From: Nemertoderma westbladi
Lineage: Eukaryota > Xenacoelomorpha > Nemertodermatida > Nemertodermatidae
Length of the DNA stretch: 64,000 bases
NCBI GenBank assembly: GCA_032718475.1
Contig: JAUCBJ010006218.1
Coordinates: 124,001-188,000 of the forward strand
Direction: 5' to 3'
Below, piece by piece: positions 29,602 through 40,315 of this stretch. The notes under the pieces are model-generated. The model worked only from the letters and a program-made list of their open reading frames with translations. It ran no database searches and was not told where the DNA came from. How positions within the stretch are numbered: position 1 is the first letter of the stretch; every line of letters starts with the position of its first letter. The position numbers were made by a program, and so were the translations under genes.

Positions 29602-29766
29602 TTTCCAAATTTTAAAGTAAATTGAAAATAATTACCACAATACACAACAACAACAACAAACAAAACTGTTATACTGTATATACAAATACTACTACAATTT
29701 TCGATTATTTAAAAACAACAAAATTTTATATATAATCATAAAATATTTATAATATAGGGGGAAAAG

Positions 29767-30210
29767 TCAAGAATCAATGATATTATCAACATATTCAACA
29801 TTATCCGCTGATTCTTCAGGTTCGACAAAGGATTCTTTTGAAATCATTACAATAAAGAAAGACATAATTTCGTAGGGGCTATGCCGATTTAGCCGTATTT
29901 CAAACTTTTCACCAGCTTCGTTGTATTGTGTAATAACAATAAATCTCTCTATCATGGATAATAGTAAGATGTTGGTTAATTTTCCCACATGCTCAGCTTT
30001 CAGGTTGTAATCTAAAAGATGAATACTATTATCAGAAGCATCAATATCAATTGAGCTTAAAACTTTCCTGGCTTTTTCAGAAAATTCAATTTTATATTTA
30101 TCATCTCCCTGACGGTAAATTGTATAATCAATAACAATATAGGCTTGACCATCTTCTGCAAAAAATGAATGCCTTACTATTGGCATAACCATATTGGAAT
30201 CAGAAGACAT
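29767..30210 (-). CDS. Polinton accessory protein of unknown function (147 aa)
   Basis: The first leftward gene next to the right terminus. It has alternating hydrophobic strands (AYIVIDYTIYRQ, FIVITQYNEAGEKFEIRLN), a middle helix and an acidic tail (EPEESADNVEYVDN). No family recognised. A single-domain, mixed alpha/beta acidic protein near the end of the element could be an early or host-facing factor; that is inference. Confidence 0.65.
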   Translation of the reverse strand: MSSDSNMVMPIVRHSFFAEDGQAYIVIDYTIYRQGDDKYKIEFSEKARKVLSSIDIDASDNSIHLLDYNLKAEHVGKLTNILLLSMIERFIVITQYNEAGEKFEIRLNRHSPYEIMSFFIVMISKESFVEPEESADNVEYVDNIIDS

Positions 30211-30625
30211 TATTTAATTTATTTTATTGTAAATCAAACAAACAAAGTAAAAACTTTTAAACTAAAACCATTACAAATGATTAATTGCGATTAAAGCAAG
30301 AGATTATATATAAGATATTTTCAAAAATAATACAGGTCTTAAACTGAGAAATAGCCTAAATTCGGTTTATTGATTGGTTGATTAGCTGGTAGGGAACTAC
30401 TGTATAAACAAAAAAAATTATTGCGTAATAATAATCACTAATACTCGTATACGCGTAGCTGGAACGTGACGGAATCTCATGTATCATACTGGTTGGTTTG
30501 TTGATTTGGCGACAGCAGTCGTGGAGTTGGCAATCAATATAATATAATATATGCATGATGCGTGTAGTTGGTGGCCACGTTGTCAGCATATACAGTATAC
30601 AGTGGTTGGTTGCGTGGATAGGAAA
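30211..30625. repeat. Right subterminal region with degenerate terminal-repeat copy
   Basis: No gene. From about 30420 to 30600 it repeats, in diverged form, words of the adjacent terminal repeat (CGTATACGCGTAGCTGGAACGTG, GGCGACAGC, GAGTTGGCAATC). So part of the terminal repeat was duplicated inward in this arm only. Confidence 0.6.
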
Positions 30626-31120
30626 TAACTATGGAAATATTCGTATACGTGTAGCTGGAACGTGGCGGAATTTCAACACGTATCATAATAGCGTTGGACT
30701 ACTGGTAGGCGGCTTGGTTGGTTGGATTGATTGGTTTGGCGACAGCCGTCGAGGAGTAGCCGTGGCTAGCGGTGGTGGTGAGTTGGCAATCGATATATAA
30801 TATAATAGCGTAGTGGGGGCTAGCCATGCATCGTGAAGTTAGGTTACGCGAAGATGAATATGCGATGGTTGGTTGATGCAACAACGCGAATCAATACTCA
30901 CGGGTGGTAACAGTTGTCGAGTAAGGCAGGCATCGCGAGGTTAGGCTACGCGTAGGTGATAAGCAACGATTGGTTGAAGGCAACGACGCGAATCAATATT
31001 GATGGTGACAGATTGTCATTAAACATCGCGATTTAGCACCTTTTTAATAGCCCTCCGAGATGCAGCCCGTAGCCTAGGCTTAGGGAGGTGTACGCTCCGG
31101 ACTATGTTTCTCCTACTACT
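30626..31120 (-). repeat. Polinton terminal inverted repeat, right
   Basis: Reverse complement of 5239-5736 with about ten differences. Ends CCTACTACT at the junction with the LINE. Confidence 0.93.
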
Positions 31121-31126
31121 GGTGGC
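31121..31126. other. Polinton target-site duplication, right copy
   Basis: GGTGGC, identical to 5233-5238. Confidence 0.92.
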
Positions 31127-31845
31127 TTAGCCTTCTGCCAATCACCGTCCGCAGTGACATCCGACCACATTTGGGGCGATTCTTCATCTGCTAAGCTGCT
31201 TTTGATTGTTTCTAGTTTGTATTCAGTGTCACTGATTTTTACTTAATTCGCAGTACAGGAGAGTTCGAGTTGCTCGACTTTTTGTTCCAGCGATAATATC
31301 TCGCCAGCAGTCGTTTTCTCTAGGCGCGATAGCTTGTCTTCAAGTTTCGTTTCTATATCGTGTAGTTCCTTGGTGAACCTGGTAAAGTGGTGTGCCGCGC
31401 AACTTCCACAGTAGAAATCTAAGCGGGCCCATTGAGTTCCCGATTTAGCGATACATATAACCAATACGGTACAGTTTGAGCCCGAGCAACCAACTGTGAA
31501 CTCTTTCCGACCAACGGTGCGGGTATTTCCGGTACTGGAATCACCCGAGTTCTGTTTTCCTCCCGAGACGCTCAGCCATGAGGTTCCACCTCTTGAACCC
31601 GAACCCAACATACCACTACCGCGTCTGGATTTATCCGGTAAACCATCCGGTAATGAATTATTACGATTTGAAGTCATCCTGGCAGCTTTGCAGACTGGCT
31701 GTGGGCTGGTAGGGATCACTTCTGACTTCAGTACACGCCGGTTCGTTCTACGCGTGATCTTTCTTTCTGTCTTTGGGAGACGATTAGTTGGTGGAGGGGG
31801 CAATGGCTTGAAGGGCAACCCAGCAAAAGACCGGCGCCAACTCAA
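31127..31845 (-). pseudogene. CR1-like LINE ORF1, N-terminal part
   Basis: Starts at 31845 with a Pro/Arg-rich leader, then a Cys/His cluster like a PHD-type finger (GCSGSNC, then YCGSCAAHH) and a coiled coil (LEDKLSRLEKTTAGEILSLEQKVEQLE). This is the usual front half of CR1 ORF1. A TAA at 31243-31245 interrupts the frame, after which the same frame continues (SPQMWSDVT) to the Polinton junction and on into 5238-4692. The stop makes ORF1 non-functional unless it arose late. Confidence 0.75.
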
Positions 31846-32088
31846 TGTACGTGTGTACGGTACGGTTAAAATAAAAAGGTAGGCCTATTCTTCCGCCTAT
31901 CCATGGCCTACAGCCCTGCTGCCGACTGTAGGGGTCCTTTTGTTACACCCTGAACCAAGTGTGCCTCCTGGGTTAGGTTACCTAACACTGGTAGAGGAGC
32001 ATCCAGTATAGACAGGGCGGGGCGTGTATCATCTCTAATGCTACTACTACTACTACTAGGATCGGCATGCTGCATTGCAGCTGCATTT

Positions 32089-32967
32089 TTAAGAATGCTG
32101 TGCCGGCTTGTCAACAAAATTGCACCGCCACAACTCCCTATCACCCATGACATTTGCTAGATCATCCGCATCTTTAAGGCCAGTGTCCTTTAAGATGCGT
32201 CTCAAGAAAGTCATGGGCTGTCCACCATGCTTATTCACTCCATGAGGCTGCCAAAGTACAAGATTATGCACTGGCTGGTCCTCACGGCGAAAGCAATGTC
32301 CTGCAAAGCGGAGGCGATTTTGTTCTAGTGTCAAGCTTGGGGGAACCAATGAGACACCTCCAATGTTATATAGTGTCTGGTTGGAGATGTGTGCATTGTA
32401 CTTGACACAATGAACCCGGCGTAGCATTCTTGTGAATGTGCCATCCAGAGATTTGGTGTCCTCAGCAGTTAGAGCCCAGCATGGACTCCCGTAGAGGAGT
32501 ACTGGAACTACTGCTGCTCTAAATAATCGGACCTTAAGTTTCCGATTAATTCTCGGTGACTTCCAAATCCTGGAAAGCCTATTCAAGGCTGCCCATGCCT
32601 TTCCCTTACGTATTCGAAGGTCCTCACCTGACTTCCGGATCCATGATCCCAGGTAACAGAAGTCGTCCACATGCTCAAGCATACCATCCTTTGAGCTTAT
32701 GCTCATCCGATCAGAGACTTGCTGATGACTTTCAAAGTTAACGGTCAGAATTTTGGTCTTTCTGGAGTTAATAAAAAGACCAACACTAGAAGCAGCATGT
32801 TCTAATGAGCTGAGGAGCCGTTGGGCTCCGTCTAATGATTCTGAGAGTACTCCTAAGTCATCAGCAAAGTCTAGATCAGTTAGGTACTTGGCAGGATTTC
32901 CTCGACTTCTGGAGCCAGTAGGTGGAGTTATCATCACCCCATCATCATTATGATGATCTAAGGACAT
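32089..32967 (-). pseudogene. RTE-like LINE reverse transcriptase, C-terminal part
   Basis: A 292-codon frame opening within the RT fingers/palm: LTDLDFADDLGVLSES (intact FADD box), GLFINSRKTKIL, DFCYLGSWI, VLLYGSPCWALT, then the C-terminal NRLRFAGHCFR and GDRELWR. The upstream RT and endonuclease are missing because the plus-strand satellite begins at 33049. The 3' UTR contains a TAG triplet run near 32040. Probably the same family as the fragment at 1-567. Confidence 0.8.
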
Positions 32968-33048
32968 GCGTAATGCAGATGCGTATCAAGCCTTTGCCTT
33001 CAATGGTGCCCTATGCGCTATAGCCCTCAATGACTTATTTAGTTGACG

Positions 33049-36000
33049 GGACTATTTTACTCCAGGATATCAGGCAGTATTGTACATAAGACCTTTTTTG
33101 TTTATGTCTATGCGATTTTTACTGTACATAGGACTATTTTACTCCAGGATATCAGGCAGTATTGTTCATAAGACCTTTTTTGTTTATGTCTATGCGATTT
33201 TTACTGTACATAGGACTATTTTACTCCAGGATATCAGGCAGTATTGTACATATTATTAAGACCTTTTTTGTTTATGTCTACGCGATTTTTACTGTACATA
33301 GGACTATTTTACTCCCGGATATCAGGCAGTATTGTTCATAAGACCTTTTTTGTTTATGTCTATGCGATTTTTACTGTACATAGGACTATTTTACTCCAGG
33401 ATATCAGGCAGTATTGTTCATAAGACCTTTTTTGTTTATGTCTATGCGATTTTTACTGTACATAGGACTATTTCACTCCCGGATATCAGGCAGTATTGTT
33501 CATAAGACCTTTTTTGTTTATGTCTATGCGATTTTTACTGTACATAGGACTATTTCACTCCAGGATATCAGGCAGTATTGTTCATAAGACCTTTTTTGTT
33601 TATGTCTATGCGATTTTTACTGTACATAGGACTATTTTACTCCAGGATATCAGGCAGTATTGTACATAAGACCTTTTTTGTTTATGTCTACGCGATTTTT
33701 ACTGTACATAGGACTATTTTACTCCCGGATATCAGGCAGTATTGTTCATAAGACCTTTTTTGTTTATGTCTATGCGATTTTTACTGTACATAGGACTATT
33801 TTACTCCAGGATATCAGGCAGTATTGTTCATAAGACCTTTTTTGTTTATGTCTATGCGATTTTTACTGTACATAGGACTATTTCACTCCCGGATATCAGG
33901 CAGTATTGTTCATAAGACCTTTTTTGTTTATGTCTATGCGATTTTTACTGTACATAGGACTATTTCACTCCAGGATATCAGGCAGTATTGTTCATAAGAC
34001 CTTTTTTGTTTATGTCTATGCGATTTTTACTGTACATAGGACTATTTCACTCCCGGATATCAGGCAGTATTGTACATAAGACCTTTTTTGTTTATGTCTA
34101 TGCGATTTTTACTGTACATAGGACTATTTTACTCCAGGATATCAGGCAGTATTGTTCATAAGACCTTTTTTGTTTATGTCTATGCGATTTTTACTGTACA
34201 TAGGACTATTTTACTCCAGGATATCAGGCAGTATTGTTCATAAGACCTTTTTTGTTTATGTCTATGCGATTTTTACTGTACATAGGACTATTTTACTCCA
34301 GGATATCAGGCAGTATTGTAAATAAGACCTTTTTTGTTTATGTCTATGTGATTTTTACTGTACATAGGACTATTTTACTCCAGGATATCAGGCAGTATTG
34401 TTCATAAGACCTTTTTTGTTTATGTCTATGCGATTTTTACTGTACATAGGACTATTTTACTCCAGGATATCAGGCAGTATTGTTCATAAGACCTTTTTTG
34501 TTTATGTCTATGCGATTTTTACTGTACATAGGACTATTTCACTCCCGGATATCAGGCAGTATTGTTCATAAGACCTTTTTTGTTTATGTCTATGCGATTT
34601 TTACTGTACATAGGACTATTTTACTCCAGGATATCAGGCAGTATTGTACATAAGACCTTTTTTGTTTATGTCTATGCGATTTTTACTGTACATAGGACTA
34701 TTTCACTCCCGGATATCAGGCAGTATTGTTCATAAGACCTTTTTTGTTTATGTCTATGCGATTTTTACTGTACATAGGACTATTTTACTCCAGGATATCA
34801 GGCAGTATTGTACATAAGACCTTTTTTGTTTATGTCTATGCGATTTTTACTGTACATAGGACTATTTCACTCCCGGATATCAGGCAGTATTGTTCATAAG
34901 ACCTTTTTTGTTTATGTCTATGCGATTTTTACTGTACATAGGACTATTTCACTCCCGGATATCAGGCAGTATTGTTCATAAGACCTTTTTTTGTTTATGT
35001 CTATGCGATTTTTACTGTACATAGGACTATTTCACTCCCGGATATCAGGCAGTATTGTTCATAAGACCTTTTTTGTTTATGTCTATGCGATTTTTACTGT
35101 ACATAGGACTATTTCACTCCCGGATATCAGGCAGTATTGTTCATAAGACCTTTTTTTGTTTATGTCTATGCGATTTTTACTGTACATAGGACTATTTCAC
35201 TCCCGGATATCAGGCAGTATTGTACATAAGACCTTTTTTGTTTATGTCTATGCGATTTTTACTGTACATAGGACTATTTCACTCCCGGATATCAGGCAGT
35301 ATTGTTCATAAGACCTTTTTTGTTTATGTCTATGCGATTTTTACTGTACATAGGACTATTTCACTCCCGGATATCAGGCAGTATTGTTCATAAGACCTTT
35401 TTTTGTTTATGTCTATGCGATTTTTACTGTACATAGGACTATTTCACTCCCGGATATCAGGCAGTATTGTTCATAAGACCTTTTTTGTTTATGTCTATGC
35501 GATTTTTACTGTACATAGGACTATTTAACTCCAGGATATCAGGCAGTATTGTAAATAAGACCTTTTTTGTTTATGTCTATGCGATTTTTACTGTACATAG
35601 GACTATTTTACTCCAGGATATCAGGCAGTATTGTTCATAAGACCTTTTTTGTTTATGTCTATGCGATTTTTACTGTACATAGGACTATTTTACTCCAGGA
35701 TATCAGGCAGTATTGTTCATAAGACCTTTTTTGTTTATGTCTATGCGATTTTTACTGTACATAGGACTATTTAACTCCAGGATATCAGGCAGTATTGTAA
35801 ATAAGACCTTTTTTGTTTATGTCTATGCGATTTTTACTGTACATAGGACTATTTTACTCCAGGATATCAGGCAGTATTGTTCATAAGACCTTTTTTGTTT
35901 ATGTCTATGCGATTTTTACTGTACATAGGACTATTTAACTCCAGGATATCAGGCAGTATTGTAAATAAGACCTTTTTTGTTTATGTCTATGCGATTTTTA

Positions 36001-37525
36001 CTGTACATAGGACTATTTTACTCCAGGATATCAGGCAGTATTGTAAATAAGACCTTTTTTGTTTATGTCTATGCGATTTTTACTGTACATAGGACTATTT
36101 TACTCCAGGATATCAGGCAGTATTGTAAATAAGATCTTTTTTGTTTATGTCTATGCGATTTTTACTGTACATAGGACTATTTTACTCCAGGATATCAGGC
36201 AGTATTGTAAATAAGACCTTTTTTGTTTATGTCTATGCGATTTTTACTGTACATAGGACTATTTTACTCCAGGATATCAGGCAGTATTGTACATAAGACC
36301 TTTTTTGTTTATGTCTATGCGATTTTTACTGTACATAGGACTATTTTACTCCAGGATATCAGGCAGTATTGTTCATAAGACCTTTTTTGTTTATGTCTAT
36401 GCGATTTTTACTGTACATAGGACTATTTTACTCCAGGATATCAGGCAGTATTGTAAATAAGATCTTTTTTGTTTATGTCTATGCGATTTTTACTGTACAT
36501 AGGACTATTTTACTCCAGGATATCAGGCAGTATTGTAAATAAGACCTTTTTTGTTTATGTCTATGCGATTTTTACTGTACATAGGACTATTTTACTCCAG
36601 GATATCAGGCAGTATTGTAAATAAGATCTTTTTTGTTTATGTCTATGCGATTTTTACTGTGCATAGGACTATTTTACTCCAGGATATCAGGCAGTATTGT
36701 AAATAAGATCTTTTTTGTTTATGTCTATGCGATTTTTACTGTACATAGGACTATTTTACTCCAGGATATCAGGCAGTATTGTAAATAAGACCTTTTTTGT
36801 TTATGTCTATGCGATTTTTACTGTACATAGGACTATTTTACTCCAGGATATCAGGCAGTATTGTACATAAGACCTTTATTGTTTATGTCTATGCGATTTT
36901 TACTGTACATAGGACTATTTTACTCCAGGATATCAGGCAGTATTGTAAATAAGACCTTTTTTGTTTATGTCTATGCGATTTTTACTGTACATAGGACTAT
37001 TTTACTCCAGGATATCAGGCAGTATTGTACATAAGACCTTTATTGTTTATGTCTATGCGATTTTTACTGTACATAGGACTATTTTACTCCAGGATATCAG
37101 GCAGTATTGTAAATAAGACCTTTTTTGTTTATGTCTATGCGATTTTTACTGTACATAGGACTATTTTACTCCAGGATATCAGGCAGTATTGTAAATAAGA
37201 TCTTTTTTGTTTATGTCTATGCGATTTTTACTGTACATAGGACTATTTTACTCCAGGATATCAGGCAGTATTGTAAATAAGACCTTTTTTGTTTATGTCT
37301 ATGCGATTTTTACTGTACATAGGACTATTTTACTCCAGGATATCAGGCAGTATTGTAAATAAGACCTTTTTTGTTTATGTCTATGCGATTTTTACTGTAC
37401 ATAGGACTATTTTACTCCAGGATATCAGGCAGTATTGTACATAAGACCTTTTTTGTTTATGTCTATGCGATTTTTACTGTACATAGGACTATTTTACTCC
37501 AGGATATCAAGCAGTATTGTTCATA
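33049..37525. repeat. 82-bp satellite array, about 55 copies
   Basis: The unit has the words GGACTATTTTACTCCAGGAT, ATCAGGCAGTATTGT and GACCTTTTTTGTTTATGTC. Variable sites are GTTCATA/GTACATA/GTAAATA and TTACTCCAGG/TCACTCCCGG. In the left part the variants recur as a five-unit (410-bp) block; the right part is dominated by GTAAATA units. No gene. It lies just before the first anoctamin exon seen. Confidence 0.97.
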
Positions 37526-37637
37526 TGATCTCAGAACCTTCCTTATTGGTTAGTTAAGTTAGGTCTCATTGTACCTCTGTATGAGTGGAACTCTGATTCT
37601 GGACCTTTTTATGCTCAGCCCTTCCATTATATCGCAG

Positions 37638-37776
37638 TACAACGTCCCCCAATGTTAGCATTGGGGTGGTGGACGGGGTAGAAGTCGCCCAACCTGAAGA
37701 AGTCACCGACGCCTATTACTTTTACGACGAAAGAGTCGAACTACACGAGACCTGGACGAGGTGGTTTAAATTCCAG
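37638..37776 (+). CDS. Anoctamin exon A
   Basis: Encodes the segment before TM1: YYFYDERVELHETWTRWFKFQ, equivalent to the family's Leu-x-x-x-Trp-x-x-W stretch before the Qp-l-x-x-I-R-x-YFGE motif. The donor is CAG/GTGAGG at 37777. The acceptor may be TATCGCAG (37637), used here, or CTCAG at 37618, which adds about six codons; both keep the frame. A TGA upstream of 37600 rules out a much longer exon. Ends in phase 0. Confidence 0.85.
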
Positions 37777-39186
37777 GTGAGGTATTCCTATATTCCTTAA
37801 AAGTGCAAAGTAAAGTGTAAGTTTTTGTTACAACATGAAACACGTAACACAGAAGGTTACGTTATACGTTACGTTACGTCCTTCTGTTACCATTGTTGTT
37901 AAGGCATGCAGGGCGCCACACTTACTCCCAAGGCTACAGCCGTTAGTCGGACTTTATTGAGCCACTGTTGCGACTCAATGCTGTCAGAAGGGCCCAAAAT
38001 GGGGTAAAAAAGATACAACAATATATAACGAAACTTAGTTTATTGTTTTGGTAATTTGAAAAACTATCAGTGTAACAACTGCTAATTTCCCATAATAATA
38101 GTCCCAGGTTCTTTATTAAATCCACTTAAAACCATTTTTTTAAGTGTCATTCAAAAAGAACGCCTGAGTAAATTCTCAGTTTTTCAAACTCCCTCTAGTT
38201 GGGACCTGCTAAATTTGTTTTTATTTTTCATATTAATTGGTGGTTGGCAGACATTCTCCCATATTGTATGCAGATGTGAGGAGGGGGGAGGGGGGGGGGG
38301 GGTGCTGAGAAATCGACGCAAATAACAGCTGATTAATTTCAAAAGTAGAACTTTTTTTTTTACTTTAGTTTATTGTTTTGGTTATAATCCGTGCCATTGT
38401 AACCTGCTCCTTTACTTTAGTTTATTGTTTTGGTTATAATCCGTGCCATTGTAACCTGCTCCTTTACTTTAGTTTATTGTTTTGGTTATAATACCGTGCC
38501 ATTGTAACCTGCTCCTTTACTTTAGTTTATTGTTTTGGTTATAATACCGTGCCATTGTAACCTGCTCCTTTACTTTAGTTTATTGTTTTGGTTATAATAC
38601 CGTGCCATTGTAACCTGCTCCTTTACTTTAGTTTATTGTTTTGGTTATAATCCGTGCCATTGTAACCTGCTCCTTTACTTTAGTTTATTGTTTTGGTTAT
38701 AATACCGTGCCATTGTAACCTGCTCCTTTACTTTAGTTTATTGTTTTGGTTATAATACCGTGCCATTGTAACCTGCTCCTTTACTTTAGTTTATTGTTTT
38801 GGTTATAATCCGTGCCATTGTAACCTGCTCCTTTACTTTAGTTTATTGTTTTGGTTATAATACCGTGCCATTGTAACCTGCTCCTTTACTTTAGTTTATT
38901 GTTTTGGTTATAATCCGTGCCATTGTAACCTGCTCCTTTACTTTAGTTTATTGTTTTGGTTATAATCCGTGCCATTGTAACCTGCTCCTTTACTTTAGTT
39001 TATTGTTTTGGTTATAATACCGTGCCATTGTAACCTGCTCCTTTACTTTAGTTTATTGTTTTGGTTATAATACCGTGCCATTGTAACCTGCTCCTTTACT
39101 TTAGTTGATAAATTTAACATTGAGACGAAATATTAATTGAATTACAATCGCAATTTATACAAATTAATCTTATTTACTTTTTTCAG
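37777..39186. other. Anoctamin intron A-B
   Basis: About 1.4 kb, with a poly-G tract near 38290-38301 and a SINE-like repeat whose centre has grown into a 52-53-bp array. No other gene. A minus-strand frame at 37943-38125 is accidental. Confidence 0.8.
38290..39150 (+). repeat. SINE-like repeat with an internal 52-53-bp array (about 14 copies)
   Basis: The left flank (GACGCAAATAACAGCTGATT) and right flank (TTTAACATTGAGACGAAATA) match the single-copy repeat at 47420-47600 and, reversed, at 40020-40240. Between them the segment TTTAGTTTATTGTTTTGGTT to CCTGCTCCTTTAC, present once elsewhere, is repeated about 14 times (38360-39105). Units differ by one base (ATACCG or ATCCG). Confidence 0.85.
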
Positions 39187-39320
39187 CCTCTGTGGAAAAT
39201 TAGAAACTATTTTGGGGAGAAAATAGCGATGTACTTCGCCTGGCAGGGTGTGTTAATGACGTCATTAATTGTTCCGGCACTCTTTGGGTTTGCTGTGTTC
39301 CTGTATGGGGTGTACGGAAG
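39187..39320 (+). CDS. Anoctamin exon B (TM1)
   Basis: Starts after TTTTTCAG and encodes PLWKIRNYFGEKIAMYF, then the hydrophobic TM1 (GVLMTSLIVPALFGFAVFLYG). The YFGEK motif is a family hallmark. Ends GGAAG/GTGAGA in phase 2, leaving two bases (AG) for the next codon. That codon becomes AGC (Ser) with either exon C1 or C2. Confidence 0.95.
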
Positions 39321-40019
39321 GTGAGATATTATTATTAATTATCACTTATTTAAAACTTTATTTAAATAATTATATTTAGTGGAATTAGAAGTTTATTTAA
39401 TTATTGACTTACATGATTTTGATATATATTTGTTACGTTAATGATGATGATTGGATGGATATGGAGTTATTGTTTTATTGTATATCTTTACATAATTGTG
39501 GAGGTTAATTATTGGCAAATTAACTGGATGCGATAAGTTTTAATCAGTTTTCTTCGTAAACCATATATATGGCCTCTGTAGTCTGTCTGATGATTTACTT
39601 GGTTTATTGTTTTGGTTTGTTTAGTTTTGGTTTAATAACCTGAGCCCCAAGTTTTTTTTAGTTAACATGATATAATAAAATTAAAGCAATTATTTATATT
39701 TGAAAGGTTAACTAATAATAATGAATTTAAATAGGTCTGTTTCCCCTTATTGGTTTGATATATAGCTAACAGCTGAATGTTACGCTTTAACTATTACTTT
39801 TAAGAGATATTATCCCTCCAGATGGATGTTTTATTTACTGTAAATTACATTGTTACTATATTTTTATTTTTATATTTAATTTAATTATTTTTCATCCATC
39901 TTGAACTATAAACGTACTCACCAGAGCAGCGGATATTAGTATATTGTTTAATAATTTTAATTACCATGTTTTCTCTGTAACAAAACCTCTAATTACGTAA
40001 ATAATCTTCGCTAAAATTA

Positions 40020-40240
40020 ATAATTGGAGACAGGGGGTGAAACTGGACGGAAAACCCGCCTTGGCGAATTAATTTCCCGCCTCAATGTTAAATTCTCAAT
40101 TTAGGGAAAGGATCAGGTTACAGTGGCACGTTATTTTAATCAAAACAATAAACTAAGCACTATAGAACACGTTACAGTTTTATTTTTGAGAGAAATCAGC
40201 TGTTATTTGCGTCCAATTTCCCCTGAAGATGGATACATTT
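40020..40240 (-). repeat. Dispersed SINE-like repeat, reversed copy
   Basis: Reverse complement of the body seen at 47420-47600: CGCCTTGGCGAATTAAT, TTAAATTCTCAATTTAGGG, AAAACAATAAACTAA and CAGCTGTTATTTGCGTCCA in that order. The tRNA-like head is missing. Confidence 0.75.
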
Positions 40241-40315
40241 TTATTACGTCCAGTTTACCCCCTATCTGAATAATTGTTGATATTTTATATATTTAATTGC
40301 ACTTTATAGCATTTA

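Larger units (their letters stand above)
5239..31120. mobile_element. Polinton/Maverick element (polinto/adintovirus-like)
   Basis: The element is bounded by inverted repeats beginning AGTAGTAGGAG and ending CCTACTACT, with a 6-bp target duplication. It is 25,882 bp long, or about 18.8 kb without the nested LTR insertion, which is a usual Polinton size. It carries the defining set: protein-primed DNA polymerase B, RVE-type integrase with chromodomain, packaging ATPase, adenain-type protease and capsid proteins. Genes form two converging groups: rightward replication-type genes on the left and leftward virion/integration genes on the right. All core genes are open, the only clear break being a small gene at 12948 split by the LTR element. 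It is inserted in ORF1 of a CR1-like LINE, in an intergenic or intronic setting upstream of anoctamin exons. Confidence 0.96.

Noticed and set aside
27-32967. One RTE-like LINE split by the CR1-like LINE
   Set aside because: On the minus strand the reverse transcriptase end (32.9-32.1 kb) comes before the endonuclease start (464-27), the reverse of what one interrupted copy would show.
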